This document shows, piece by piece, positions 1 to 11,155 of a stretch of DNA of 64,000 bases. Both the position numbers and the translations under genes were made by a program. Under the pieces are notes generated by a model. It was not told where the DNA came from. It saw nothing but the letters and a program-made list of their open reading frames with translations, and did no database searches. The DNA comes from Prunus persica (Eukaryota > Streptophyta > Magnoliopsida > Rosales > Rosaceae). The DNA lies in assembly GCF_000346465.2 (NCBI RefSeq), contig NC_034010.1:26932643-26996642 (forward strand), in the 5' to 3' direction. Each line of letters begins with the position of its first letter. Positions within the stretch are counted from its first letter, which is position 1.

Positions 1-1120
1 CCCATCATTTATACCAACCAAAATTTGAGAAATTTTTTTTTTTGGTGTAAAATTTGGTAATAAGAGAAAATTTCACAAATGACACGAATTAGAGAGTATT
101 CCAAAGTGTCACTTTAACCCCAAATTAAGGTTATGGTTCATCTCAATTAAAATGTGTTGCTATGTGTTATTTATGATGACCCGATTTGAATCAAGGTCAC
201 ACCTTAACACAATTTTTCCCTCACACGGTATTGGTGCAATTATGAATTAGTTCTTGTCATGGCAAGAGCTGGGCTCTACCAATCTAGACAAGCCCAAAAG
301 TAAAACTTGCCTAGATTGCTGCCTAGGCAAGCTGGCCTAATGTCAACGTCATTATGACGAGAGCAACCAATTTAAATAACAAACAAATTGAAAAAAAAAA
401 GGTAAAAAAAATAAATTTTCAGAATTTTTATTATTATAAATATCTAATTATATTCTTTACTTCCTACACCAAAACTATATACAAATTCTCCTCTCCTTAT
501 ATATCATGTGAATAGTAGTTGCCCTTAAATTACTATGACAATAAGTAGAAAACCAACAAAAAAATTATTAGAACTGACACTATTTATATGAATAGTAACA
601 ACCATCGTCTCTCTTTATCTTTTGTCATTGTAAATAGGTGAAAATGCTCTTAAAATAGTGTGTCTTCTCTTTTACTCAAGTCCCCTTATCTTTTTGGGTC
701 AGAAATAGTAAATTAGATTAATCTAAAATAATTTAGACGATATAATGGTATTGTCGTGTAGTATACGTGTAAAGTATCGTGTATGTTGATAAGTGGATAA
801 GACTGAAGCGGCTTTTGGCCGGTCCCAATTTGGCGTAGCCTAGAAATACAATAAACCAATACGGTGGGCCCTCTGTCAGATCCACTGCACCCAAACGTCG
901 AATAATAATAATAAGAAAACGTTGGGCCTGTGGGCAAATCTACCAGTTTTGGACTTTGGAAAACTCTCGAAACAATTTCTCGTGGGCCCAACTCTCATTT
1001 GTGTCGTCATTTTACCCCAACTCACTCAGTGAGTGACCCACCGACCACACTTTTTTGACCCCTTTAAATAAATAAATAATTTAATTAATTAATTTTGTTT
1101 GATTTCCTTCTTAATTTACC
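1..1120. other. Intergenic, upstream of ERD15-like gene
   Basis: AT-rich non-coding DNA with no convincing exon on either strand. Around 250-345 there are several related words built on the CTAG core (tctagaca, cctagatt, cctaggca), which looks like a degraded mobile-element end. Around 510-605 the word gaatagtA appears twice near 'aca(a)' contexts typical of small dispersed plant repeats. Neither can be assigned to a family by eye. Confidence 0.4.
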
Positions 1121-1128
1121 TATTTATA
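1121..1128 (+). promoter_or_regulatory. Probable TATA box of ERD15-like gene
   Basis: TATTTATA lies about 250 bases before the ATG at 1380. It is followed by a leader that contains a CT microsatellite (about 1229-1253), a common arrangement in plant leaders. The transcription start is not visible directly. Confidence 0.5.
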
Positions 1129-1342
1129 GTCCGAGAGTCGCAACATAAAGATTACGGATATTTTTTACTCTTATCCTCATCCGCTCATTCATCATCATCA
1201 CCTTCGACGCTCCAGTTTCTTTAGGGTTTCTCTCTCTCTCTCTCTCTCTCTCCTCGCTTTCTCTTCTAAATAATGTTGCGAGTTTTTGTTTTTTTGTCCG
1301 TTCGTATTTTGATTGTTGAGCTACGTCGTTTTCAGATTCATC

Positions 1343-1362
1343 ACAGCAGCAGCAGCAGCAGC
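1343..1362 (+). repeat. CAG trinucleotide repeat in leader
   Basis: About six CAG units end 18 bases before the ERD15-like ATG. This is a short microsatellite within the 5' untranslated leader and probably length-variable between individuals. Confidence 0.7.
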
Positions 1363-1379
1363 CAAACAGCGAACAGGCG

Positions 1380-1920
1380 ATGGACGTGATTTCCAGGAGG
1401 ACGACGACATCGTCGACTTTGAATCCGAACGCTCCGATGTTCGTGCCGTTGGCGTATCGGACGGTGGAGGACTTCTCCACCGAGTGGTGGTCCCTGGTCC
1501 AGTCCTCACCTTGGTTCCAAGACTACTGGCTTCAGGAGCGCTTCCAAGATCCCCAAAACGACCCCTTCTCTCCCGATATTAACGATCCTGCCCTCCCCGA
1601 TGACGTCGATGCTCTCTTCGATGACGTTCACTACCCCAACAACAACACACAGGCACAGCGTAAGTAACTCTAAAATCTACTCTTCCGCTCTGAGTCAACT
1701 CTCCAGAGTTTCCGATCTAACTCTGTTCTGTCTCTCGTTTCTTGTACCAGAGGAGGAGGAGGAAGAGGAGAAGGATTTTCATAAGGAGCTGGTTTCCATG
1801 GGACTGCTGAAATGGCGAAAGGGTCGGCCTTTGGCTGAGGCTCCCAGGTTCATCGAAAAGGCTCCCAAGATTGTGAACGTGATGAAAGTGAGTCCGCGGG
1901 CGATTCAGCAGCCGAGGTAG
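1380..1920 (+). CDS. ERD15: ERD15-like PAM2-motif protein (CID1/LSR family)
   Basis: Two exons, 1380-1659 and 1751-1920, joined by a GT-AG intron, give 149 aa. The N-terminus carries a PAM2 motif ([15 protein letters not shown], residues 12-26), the peptide that docks onto the MLLE domain of poly(A)-binding protein. The middle is acidic ([17 protein letters not shown]), and a poly-Glu run starts exon 2. The basic tail includes [17 protein letters not shown] and [26 protein letters not shown] ERD15 end residues. ERD15 proteins are small, stress-induced negative regulators of ABA responses in Arabidopsis (163 aa there). The start is chosen because it begins right before the PAM2 motif and follows a CAG-repeat leader. 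A poly(A) signal AATAAA is at 2052-2057. The role here is inferred from the family. Confidence 0.9.
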
Positions 1921-2233
1921 ACCGAGTCGCTGTCTCAGCCTCACTGAGTTTGATTGATTATGTAGTCTTTGTACATAAGAAGCAAGCATGGGTTTTTTTT
2001 TTAGTTTTCAGTTCTCTGTTCATGTAACTTTTTTACTTGCTTTCTTTGATCAATAAACTAATGAATCTGATTTGAGATTTGATTTTGTTCATCATCTAAT
2101 TCAATTTGGGAGGAACCATTTTATTTATTGTAGCAGAGATTACAATACAAAATTGAAGGCGATGTGAATCCCCTCAAAAGATCAAAACCCTAATAAGATA
2201 GAAATTACAGCAATATTTTATGATTATTATTGT

Positions 2234-2660
2234 TCAATTATTTACTCCCTCTCCTTCTCCTTGCCCTTCTCCTTCCCAAGTGGTTGCCATCTTTCCAATC
2301 TTTTGAAGAACCCTAACAACTTCTTCTGTTGTAACGTTTCCAGTCACTGTGACCTTGTTCAGTTCTGCGTCCGCATTATATGTTTCAATATCTGCTAGGG
2401 GGAATCAAAACGAACCAATATTGTTTTAGCAAATAACAAAAATAGATTCAATGGGTTTCTGAGGTATAAATTAGAATTACCTTCGATCTTCTTGATGGCC
2501 TTCAAGATTTTCTTGATGCATTCTTCGCAATGCAAACCCACCTTCAATTCCACAACCTGATGCATGCAACCAAACATGGGAAAGTCGAATCCATTAGCTC
2601 AAACAAACAAAATCAAACTTGAAGTTTGCAACAAAAGGGTATGGAGCTTACATTTCCCAT
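2234..2660 (-). CDS. Heavy-metal-associated (HMA) copper-chaperone-like protein
   Basis: Three exons on the minus strand (2652-2660, 2481-2556, 2234-2394) give 81 aa in one frame. The first coding exon is only 9 nt (Met-Gly-Asn). The HMA fold is clear: VVELKVGLHCEEC at residues 4-16 holds the metal-binding CxxC pair, followed by the family's KVTVTGNV strand (about residues 43-50) and the EEVVRVLQKIGK helix. The tail is a short Gly/Glu-rich stretch ending in Asn-Asn. There is no CaaX box, so it is not an isoprenylated HIPP. Such proteins carry Cu(I) or other soft metals in the cytosol. Arabidopsis CCH, a relative, lies close to the same syntenic block from memory. It faces the ERD15-like gene tail to tail with about 310 bases between the stops. 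Confidence 0.85.
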
Positions 2661-3673
2661 TCAACTTTGATAGACTGAGCAAGGAAGTGAGAATTGTGAA
2701 GTGGGAAGAAAGAGTGTTGTTTGTTGTTTACATAGTGAGTCCAAATTGAGAGACATACATTAACAAACAGTGTTGAATTTGGAGGTATTGGATTCTTTAC
2801 GTGATTGGTGGGAACTTTTTTTATTTATTTCTCCACTTTGTGTTAAGCTACTTTGTTCTTGATTGCTGACAGCAACTAGCCTCTGCATATGTTTGTTAGG
2901 GTCGGCAAAAAAATCATGAAGCTGCCGGGTTTGGTTGGGGCAGAGATTAGGAATATATTGTTTTATTATCTGCTTATTCATCAAAGGAGGGCCCAGATTT
3001 TGAATGTTAATATTCGGTTCACACAAAGAAATGCAGAAAGAACCGTAAATTTTGGTGAAAGAATAACAAAGAAAAGGAAATCTTTTCTTTCCAATTCTTT
3101 GCTGTCATCCATTGTTTAGTGGACAGTGGCAAAGAAAAGGAGACTAATGGGTGTCTGTCAATAGACCTCTTGGGTGAGGTTTCTACCCACAACCTCAAAT
3201 TGGGTTTGGATTGAAATTGAAATTGCACCAATTTTTCAGAAGACTGATGATTGGGGCCCATCTGGGCAACCCCAGAAGTTGGGTTTGGGCTAATTTCTTT
3301 TTTTATGGGCTGAAATTGTCACCATCAACAATGGAAGTGAAATTAATGGAGGTTTCCCTGCTCTCTAAATTGTATCTGGTAGTGTAAAGATGAAGCTAAA
3401 CTCATTAAACCAGAGCTCACACATGTGACAATGAAGATGATGAACTGACATTATTAACATAGACAGGGTCCCCTGTTTTTTCTTTTCATTCCTTTTCTTT
3501 GTAGAATTCTTTCACTTCATCATGTGACATGTTTTATGGCCTGCCATGCAATATTCACAAAGATCGAATAAGACCTCTACAATATTGATCAATTGCAACC
3601 AGTTTTAGTTTCAGTAACAACCTAAACTTATGAATTTTCTTGTAGCTCTGTGCCCAGGAGGAGCACTTGCAAA
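2661..3673. other. Intergenic; duplicated nuclease promoter begins here
   Basis: No gene is seen. From about 3330 the sequence (words such as ttaatggaggtttccct and cagggtcccctgtttttt) recurs at about 6070-6220 ahead of the second nuclease copy. The tandem duplication therefore included several hundred bases of upstream DNA. Confidence 0.6.
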
Positions 3674-5451
3674 GTGGGGTTATTGGGAAAGTTCTTCAGG
3701 TTCCTCCTATTGGGGCATTGCTATAAACCAACAACCACTGGCGGCGACTCTGAGTCGCTTGGCCCTCACGGCATCTCTGCTGCCACACTCGGCGTTTGGG
3801 CTCTTGTCTACGACCTTTTCAACTTCGAGATCACCTCTCAAGTATGTTTTTTCCAACTTTTTGAACCGTGTTGACAGTCTTGGTTGCTTAGTGGATTGTA
3901 AATTGTAATGTTGAATGTTTCTCAATTCTCATTCAATTTGTATGTGTCAGCTAAATATATGCATAATGATATTAGGTCCCAGAAGATCTCAGTCAACATG
4001 TTGTCTCATCCAAGAAGGCTCAAGCTAACTGGTAATCAGCAAGCAATTATCTGTCTCATTACTCTACAATTGGGAAGAAAGCAGACGTTGAGAAATTTAT
4101 GTCCATATATATAAAGGTATAGAAAACTAGTTGAGACATGGAGAGAAGCAAAACAACCACCAAGAACAGAGGAAGAGGCAGCTAGGCTTGTCATACAAAC
4201 CCTCAAGGGACACAAAAAGGCTGATGTTCAGGTACATTGCCACAATATTCAATCTGTTACACGTTGCTCAGAGAACACAACTGTAATTTGGAATATGGTA
4301 GCATAAAAAATTCTTTTGTGATTGCTTATCTACAGGGCTTATTGGATTTCTATGGTCTCCCTCGTCCCCATTCTCTTGTCAAAGTTCCTGCTGGGGTCCC
4401 AACTTCATTGCCTTGAGGAGTAAAGTTTGAGTTCCAGACACTACCAGTAATAAAAACAATTTTGCTCTCCAATTACTCATTTTCACCACAACCAAACCAA
4501 TTGCTTGCCCTGAGAGACTAGTTCCCATAGGTGTATCATTTTGGTGAAACCAGGTTGATGCAAAAGCTGTTCCAGATGGCGATGGAGTGACAGTTTATGT
4601 CAGCACAGCAGATCCCAGAGAATCCTCCTGTGTTATGAGCGATGTGCAGATAGCAGCCATCCAAAGATCAGAAGCACGCGCTGATAAGAATTATACTAAG
4701 GCAGATGAACTTCACCAAAAAATCATTGATGCTGGATATCGGTACGTAGGATATTTTGATATGCTTCTCTTCTTGCATTAATTAGTCGTTTTCAACACAA
4801 GTTTCTGATTGCTTTTACCCCTCCATTCAGGGTACTGAATGTTCAAAACGAGGAGATCCTTGCTCGAAAGTATCGAATTCGACTGAGGTAAAATTTTCTG
4901 CTGCTTAATTATGTATTCCAACTAGCTGAACTGCACTGCACTTCACTTATTCTACTAGTGAAAGTTGATTGATTTTGAGAGAAAACAGGGGCATAGACGC
5001 ACCGGAGATTTTAATGCCGTATGGACAAGTAGCCAAAGAGGAGCTGGTTAAGCTTCTTGAGGGCAAGTGCTTGAGGGTCCTTGTCTATGGGGAAGAACGT
5101 TATGGCCGCTGTGTGGCTGACGTATACTGCAATGGCATATTTGCACAGGAAGTAATGCTCAAGAAGGGTGGTGCATGGCATTACTCAGCCTACGATGCTC
5201 CGAATTTGCAAGAGTGAGTAAAATCATATTATAAATTCTGTATTTACATAAACTGTAATTTAAACTAACATAATTTTAAACTTTTAAAGTATAATCATTT
5301 TTTAGTTTGTAACATTTTATACATGTATCAATCATACTAGTGGGAAGAAGAGGCTCGGCGGAGGCAAATTGGGTTATGGGCTTCATCAAACCCTGAGAAG
5401 CCATGGGATTGGAGAAAGGATAGGCGTCAAAGACAGATGACATATTGGTGA
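3674..5451 (+). pseudogene. CAN-type staphylococcal-like nuclease, copy A, disabled
   Basis: This is clearly homologous to the two intact copies downstream over all exons: 3674-3841, 3976-4031, 4117-4231, 4336-4446, 4554-4741, 4831-4887, 4989-5213, 5341-5451. Four lesions are visible. The start codon is GTG (3674) where the paralogs have ATG. Codon 27 of exon 4 is TGA (4414-4416) instead of CAA. A 4-base deletion near 5189-5200 shifts the frame at the end of exon 8. The intron between exons 7 and 8 is missing exactly at the splice junction (5148/5149). Splice sites and the catalytic motif RLRGIDAPE are otherwise kept, so inactivation looks recent. Transcription could persist, but a full nuclease cannot be made from this copy as read. 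Confidence 0.88.
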
Positions 5452-6656
5452 CAAAATTAAGTTCAGAATGAAACATTCATTATGAGATTATTTATGCCTT
5501 TAAGTGCAAGGCAGTAGTTTTATTTGGGGTAAAAAATGAGGTTTTGTGTTGCTATCCTTTTGCACACTAAACCCAAATACCTCACCTACCCTCATAATCA
5601 AATCCCACCAAGCAAGGGATAATCCATACTTGCCATGCCTTCAAGCCTGAAAATAAAAGAAAGCTCCACTACTTGAAGGAAGCCTACAACAAAAAGTTCA
5701 TCACCTCCACGAACAAGAAGGATCGGCTGCCACTCTCCCATTTTCTCCCTCTCATTCACTAAGGCTCTCAAGCCTCTCTCTCAATGTAAAGTATATTATG
5801 TATAGATCTCAAATATGAAATGCAAATACAAACATAGTGGACGTAGCCCGATTATGGGTGAACCACTCTAAAATCTGTGTTTTATGTGTGTGATTGTGGT
5901 TTTGCCTCTCTAATGATGTTGATCCAAAATCCCCCATCAACAGTCTATATTTGAATTGTACAGTGGTTTGCACGTCTCTTCATTTCTCTTTTCAACTGTT
6001 GCTGAAAGTTGGGCGCCGCCTATTTGGAGAAGATTGTTGGGTTTGTGCTCAATCAACAATGTAAGGGACATTAATGGAGGTTTCCCTTCTCTAAATGCAT
6101 CAAACCAGAGTTCACACCATGATGTGCCATGTGAGCTTGAAATGGAAGTGTCTTTACGTGCAATGAATTTACTGTTTTATTAAAATATACAGTAACAGGG
6201 TCCCCTGTTTTTTCTCTCCCCTGTTCTTTCTTTACAAATTTCTCTGCCTGCCACAGGTTTTATTTTGTGGCCTGCCATAAAATCTTTACACACACACACA
6301 GAGAGATCAAATAAGCCCTCCACTAATATTGATCATCAATTGTTCAATTGCAAACAGTTTCAGTTTCAGCAACAAACTAACGTGATGAACACAAAAAGAA
6401 AAAATCCCACACTTAGACTTGATTCTTACGTTACAGCGTTGACCACGCCACCACACAACTAGCCACGTGTCAATCTGTTTTCTGATCCGTTGCTTGGATT
6501 GGATCCTTCCCCTTTCCAATCGCACCAGATTCACCAACCCAAAGATCTCTCATTTCTCTTGTTCTCAAAAACCTTTTCTTTTGCTTCTTTCTTCAGCTTC
6601 CGCGTCTAATTCTCTTGTACCTCTGAGCCTTGCTGGTTGCTGAGGCTCATTGCAAA
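5452..6656. other. Spacer between nuclease copies A and B
   Basis: The first ~150 bases resemble the 3' flank of copy C (shared gacaaaattaagtt and gaaacatt words). The stretch 6060-6650 resembles the upstream region of copy A and forms the promoter and leader of copy B. A short CA run lies at about 6289-6300. No other gene is seen. Confidence 0.6.
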
Positions 6657-8681
6657 ATGGGGTTGTTGGGAAAATTCTTAAGGTTCCTGTTGGAGCTGGG
6701 GGATTGCTGCAAACCCACAGGCGGCAACTCTGAGTCGCTTGGGCCTCACGGCGTCTCTGCTGCCACAGTCGGCGTTTCGGGTCTTGCCCACGACCTCTTC
6801 AATTTTGAGACCACCTCTCAGGTACCTTTTTTTTGTTTCATACATTTCAGCTGTAATTGAACCCTGTTAACAGTCTTTTGTTGCTTAGTAGATTTGTGAA
6901 TTGTAATGTTCAATATTTCTCAATTCTCATTCATAAATATAAATAGATAGGTAAGCTGAATCTATGCACAATGCTATTAGGTTTCAGCCTTTCTGGGTTT
7001 TGTTAATTTTCATCCCATTTTATTAAGGTTGACTTTTTTTAAATTCTTCTTCAATCTTCCATGATCATGATTTAAGGTCCCAGAAGGACTCAGTCAGCAT
7101 GTTGTTTCATCCAAGAAGGCTCAAGCTAACTGGTAATCAGCAAGCAATTATCTATCTCATTAGTTTTGAATTGGGAAGAAAAAAAAAGGTCTTCATAAAT
7201 TTATCTCCATATAATTGGCTCAATTTGACTTCTCCAACTTTCCAGGTACAGAAAACTAGTTGAGACATGGAGAGAAGCAAAGCCACCACCAAGAACAGAC
7301 GAAGAGGCGGCTACGCTTGTTATACAAACCCTCAAGGGACACAAAAAGGCTGATGTCCAGGTACATTGCCACAATATTCAACCTGTTACATGTTGCTCAG
7401 AACACACTTATAATTTAGAATGTGTTAACATAAAATTTCTTTTGTGATTGCTTATCTACAGGGCTTATTGGCTTTCTATGGTCTCCCTCATCCCAATACT
7501 CTGGTCCAAGTTTCTGCTGGGGTCCCAACTTCATTGCCTCAAGGAGTAAAGTTTGAGTTCCAGACACTTCCAGTAATAAAAACAATAATGCTCTCCAAGA
7601 ACTAATTTATACCACAACCAGGTACCTTGAAACTAGTTCTGATGGGAAAAATCGTTTTGATGAAACCAGGTCGATGTAAAAGCAATTCCAGATGGAGATA
7701 CAGTGACTGTGTATGTCAGCACAGAAGATCCCAGAGAATCTTCCTGTGTTCCGAGCGATGTGAAGACAGCAGCCATCCAAAGATCAAAAGCACGCGCTAA
7801 GAAGAATTATACGAAGGCAGATGAACTTCACAAAAAAATCATTGATGCTGGATATCGGTAGGATATTGATCTGCCTCTTCTTGCATTAATTAATCGTTTT
7901 CAACACAAGTTTCTAATTGCTTTTACCACTCCATTCAGGGTACTGAACATTCAAAATCAAGAGATCCTTGCCCGAAAGTATCGGATTCGACTGAGGTAAA
8001 ATTTCTGCTTAATTACAGGATTTCCATTAGGTGCACTGCACTTAATCTTCTAGTGAAAGTTAATTGATTCTGAGGTAAAAAAGAACAGGGGTATAGACTC
8101 GCCGGAGAGTTCAATGCCGTATGGAAAAGAAGCCAAACAGGAGTTGGTTAAGCTTATTGAGGGCAAGAGCTTGAGGGTCCTTGTCTATGGAGAAGACCGT
8201 TATGGCCGTTGTGTAGGTGACATATATAGCAATGGCATATTTGCACAGGTAATATATGTCACATAACTTTAATATCTGTCCGCTACAAAATACCGACAAG
8301 TCTTCTGATCTCCGTTTTCGATCTCAACCAGGAAGTAATGCTCAAGAAGGGGTGTGCATGGCATTACACCGCCTACGACCAGCGCTCAGAACTTGCAAGA
8401 GTGCGTAAAATCATATTATGAATTACTGATCTATAAAATATAAACAAAAACTAATAACTAGCTGAAAATTGCGAGTTGGGAAATATAACAGAATTAAAAC
8501 AGAAAAACTTTTAATTAGTATGATCGTTTCTATTTTCAACTTCTTCACTCATAATATATAGTATGTCGTTTATTTATAATAGTGGGAAGAAGAGGCTCGA
8601 TTGAAGCGAGTTGGGTTATGGGCTTCATCAAATCCTGAGAAGCCGTGGGAATGGAGAAAGCATAGACGCGAAGCCAGATGA
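6657..8681 (+). CDS. CAN-type staphylococcal-like nuclease, copy B
   Basis: Nine exons (6657-6821, 7077-7132, 7246-7360, 7462-7572, 7670-7857, 7939-7995, 8089-8248, 8332-8400, 8583-8681) give 339 aa with consistent phases. The N-terminus [20 protein letters not shown] has Gly2 for N-myristoylation and a Cys pair for palmitoylation, matching the plasma-membrane anchoring known for Arabidopsis CAN1/CAN2. The SNase domain occupies about residues 150-310. By alignment with the S. aureus enzyme, D159 (DGDT), R229, D234, E237 and R271 (YGR) match D21, R35, D40, E43 and R87, so all main catalytic positions are present. The family members are Ca2+-dependent endonucleases on DNA and RNA. The intron 8 donor is the unusual GTGCGT. 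It is one of three tandem copies. Confidence 0.9.
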
Positions 8682-9596
8682 CATATATATTCTTGACCAG
8701 AGGATGAGTTTATTCACATTCATGATTGCCATCTCTGCAGCAAGTAGGCTCCTGCCTCCAGCCCAAGTTGTGATCGTCTAAACAAAGTCCCCAGGTGGAG
8801 GAGGTTGGGAAATTGCACAAACAATGATGAAATGAGAAGAACACATATGCTTTTCGCATGTTTTATTCTTATAATTGATTGATATTGGAAACCTTTGAAC
8901 GTTTCATATGGGAAAAATTGCACCTACATTAGCTTCAACTCCAGAGTTAGTCCAAAGACAAATCTAAGATAAATTTATATGGATCACAAGATCTCGAGTG
9001 TAGAAACAAATACTTTTAACCACTTGACCAAAGGTACACTTTGACTGCAAATAGAGTTCATATATGCTTTATGGATCCAAAATCTGGGACTGTTAGGTTA
9101 ACGAGAAGCTCCAAAAAATCATTTCTATACCCAAAGCCTAACCGAACCCACACCATCACCTAATGCACTAATTGAGCACACCACCAAAATCGATGCCTTC
9201 ATATAGGAGTTGGAAGTCCCCCTATTCATAGATATACTTGGGAAATACATGTATATCCTGAGTGGAGAAATTTAACTTTCAAATTTCCACTAACCTGGTT
9301 GCCATAATAAATCCTCCAGAAATTTTTAAGTGGTTGATGAAAGTTATACAAAAAATGGTAAAAGGCAACAAAATTGCAAGAGAGACTTACCATTTCACAA
9401 TGAACTAATGCCCTATTAACAAGGTTATTTAAAAGGGCTTCTTTTTCTAAAGAAATTCTAGTCTGCTGGAAAATTAGGAAGGCGAGGATTAACCTTCTAT
9501 TTTGAGACATCCAACCTCATCATGCTATGTGTATTCGTTTTGCTACTTTGCATGGTATGGACTACAGGAAGCAGAATCACACAACTAAACCTATAA
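8682..9596. other. Spacer downstream of nuclease copy B
   Basis: No coding exon is recognised on either strand. The 3' flank differs from those of copies A and C right after the stop codon, so this part was replaced or inserted after duplication. It runs into a degraded LINE fragment. Confidence 0.4.
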
Positions 9597-9913
9597 TTAA
9601 TAGACATATGGACATCAAATGGCATCTTCCTCCTGTTGGGGGGGTCAAAATTAATTTTGATGGGTGAGTCCAAGAGTTACAAGGATCAACTAGATTTGTA
9701 ATTATGGATAGTGAGGGCCATGTACTCCTTGCTGGTGCTAAGAAGATTGGGGAGTCGACAATCTCGATAGCTGAAGGCATTGCCTTGCAAGATGACCTAG
9801 TTCATGCTCTTGACCATGGTTGGCGAAATCTGATTGTAGAAGAGGACTCCAAATTGATAATTGATTGTGTCCTAAGTAAGGTTTCAATTCCTTGGAGAGT
9901 GCATATGCATTAG
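9597..9913 (+). mobile_element. LINE remnant: RNase H-like domain fragment
   Basis: The translation reads WHLPPVGGVKINFDG, then an in-frame TGA (9665-9667), then RFVIMDSEGHVLLAGAKKIG, AEGIALQDDLVHALDHGW and IVEEDSKLIIDCVL. This is the order of the RNase H (RVT_3-like) domain found at the C-terminus of plant non-LTR retroelement proteins, including the (I/L)NFDG start, the AE(G/A) helix and the EDSK(L/V)I strand. The piece lacks reverse transcriptase and carries a stop, so it is a dead 3' fragment. A T-rich then A-rich stretch around 10028-10070 may mark its old tail. It sits between nuclease copies B and C and helps explain their wider spacing. Confidence 0.75.
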
Positions 9914-11155
9914 CTAGGTTGGGCTATGGTCTGACCTCTTGTATTTGGGAGTATGGTCTCCCCTTATTAGTTGTATCTCCTTTCTAATTTGACCTCTTTG
10001 GACCTTTATGGTCTCTACGTTTTGTTTTGTAATTTTTTTTTTCTGCATAAAAAATGGTTATTTAAAACAAGCTCTCCTTTTTATCAACGGGATCTAGTCT
10101 AATTAAAAAGAGCATTGACGTGCAGACACGAGGCCACAATACACCAATCACCTTTCGCAATTTCTTGATAGGCAAACAAGAACTTAACCTTGGTTCCACC
10201 AGGACGATTTCGACGACGATGTTGGCGCTGCAAGTCCACCACTAAAGCCCTCCCTACAAACGGAAAAGAATTGTCTGAGCACAAAGATGCAGTATTTTCC
10301 ATTCTTGCTTCAGGTCTTCCGCGTGAAAGCAAGGAATTAATTAAATAATACTTGCTAGCAGGAATGGAAGTTATCTTATTTAACCTTTGCGATTATATGA
10401 GCAGGATTGGGGGAAAAAAAAAACATTTATCAGATATGGGGCATAGCAGCCCCAATTTACCCCTTACTCATACCCAAAGAAGAGAAATTGGATTAATACT
10501 TTGTACACCATCCAAAAAGTGTTGTCTTTGGTGTCAATTGGGAAATTTCATAGTGCCAACCAATCAAATTACAGGATGACAAAACTTGGCCACCCTCCCA
10601 ATTCAGGTCGTCAATTTAATTCACTCCAAGATCTCACCTCCCAATTAAATTGTTGAATCTAATGCACTCTAATTTCTCATATCATAATAACATAATATAT
10701 CTTTACCCCGTTATACATAAACTATGTTCATATATTTTCGTTTCCTTACAATAAAATCACCGAAAGTGTGTGATGTTGCACAGTTCATATACTTTCACTT
10801 TCTTACAATAAAATCATGAAAAGCGGGTGATGTTTTTCTTTTCTAAGAATAATTCCAAAACAAAGAAGACAATAACAAATTCGTAGTTGATAATAGCATG
10901 CCTATAACACGTAGGATACTGACTTAAACGGTTGACCAAAAGACCAAGACTTGCCTCACTTCCTTTTCCATTCCCTAGAATGCAAGCATTATTACTGTTT
11001 GCTTTACCAAACTTCACCAACCGAATATAATATCTAAAAGCTCCTTCAACTCTCGCTCTTGCTTCTTTCTTCAGCTTCTGTTCTGTGTCTGTTTTCCTTG
11101 TAGCTCTGAGCTTTCGCTTGCTGAGGCTCAGATTACCAGCAAGGAACATTGCAAA
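9914..11155. other. Spacer before nuclease copy C
   Basis: AT-rich DNA without recognisable exons. Two related blocks at about 10735-10775 and 10785-10832 (cttacaataaaatca followed by a gtgtgtgatgtt-like word) form a short imperfect direct repeat. The last ~130 bases are the leader of copy C and resemble that of copy B (gctgaggctca, attgcaaaATG). Confidence 0.5.

Noticed and set aside
1124..1480. Open frame on the minus strand with a CCCCCC run
   Set aside because: It is the antisense shadow of the ERD15-like leader and its CAG/CT repeats; the Cys run comes from the CAG repeat.
3630..3908. Intact 92-codon frame overlapping nuclease copy A exon 1
   Set aside because: It is in a different frame from the nuclease homology and exists because of the shared GC-rich exon; it is not a separate gene.
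10099..10332. 77-codon minus-strand frame in the nuclease spacer
   Set aside because: No recognisable domain, signal or splice context; probably chance or a decayed repeat.
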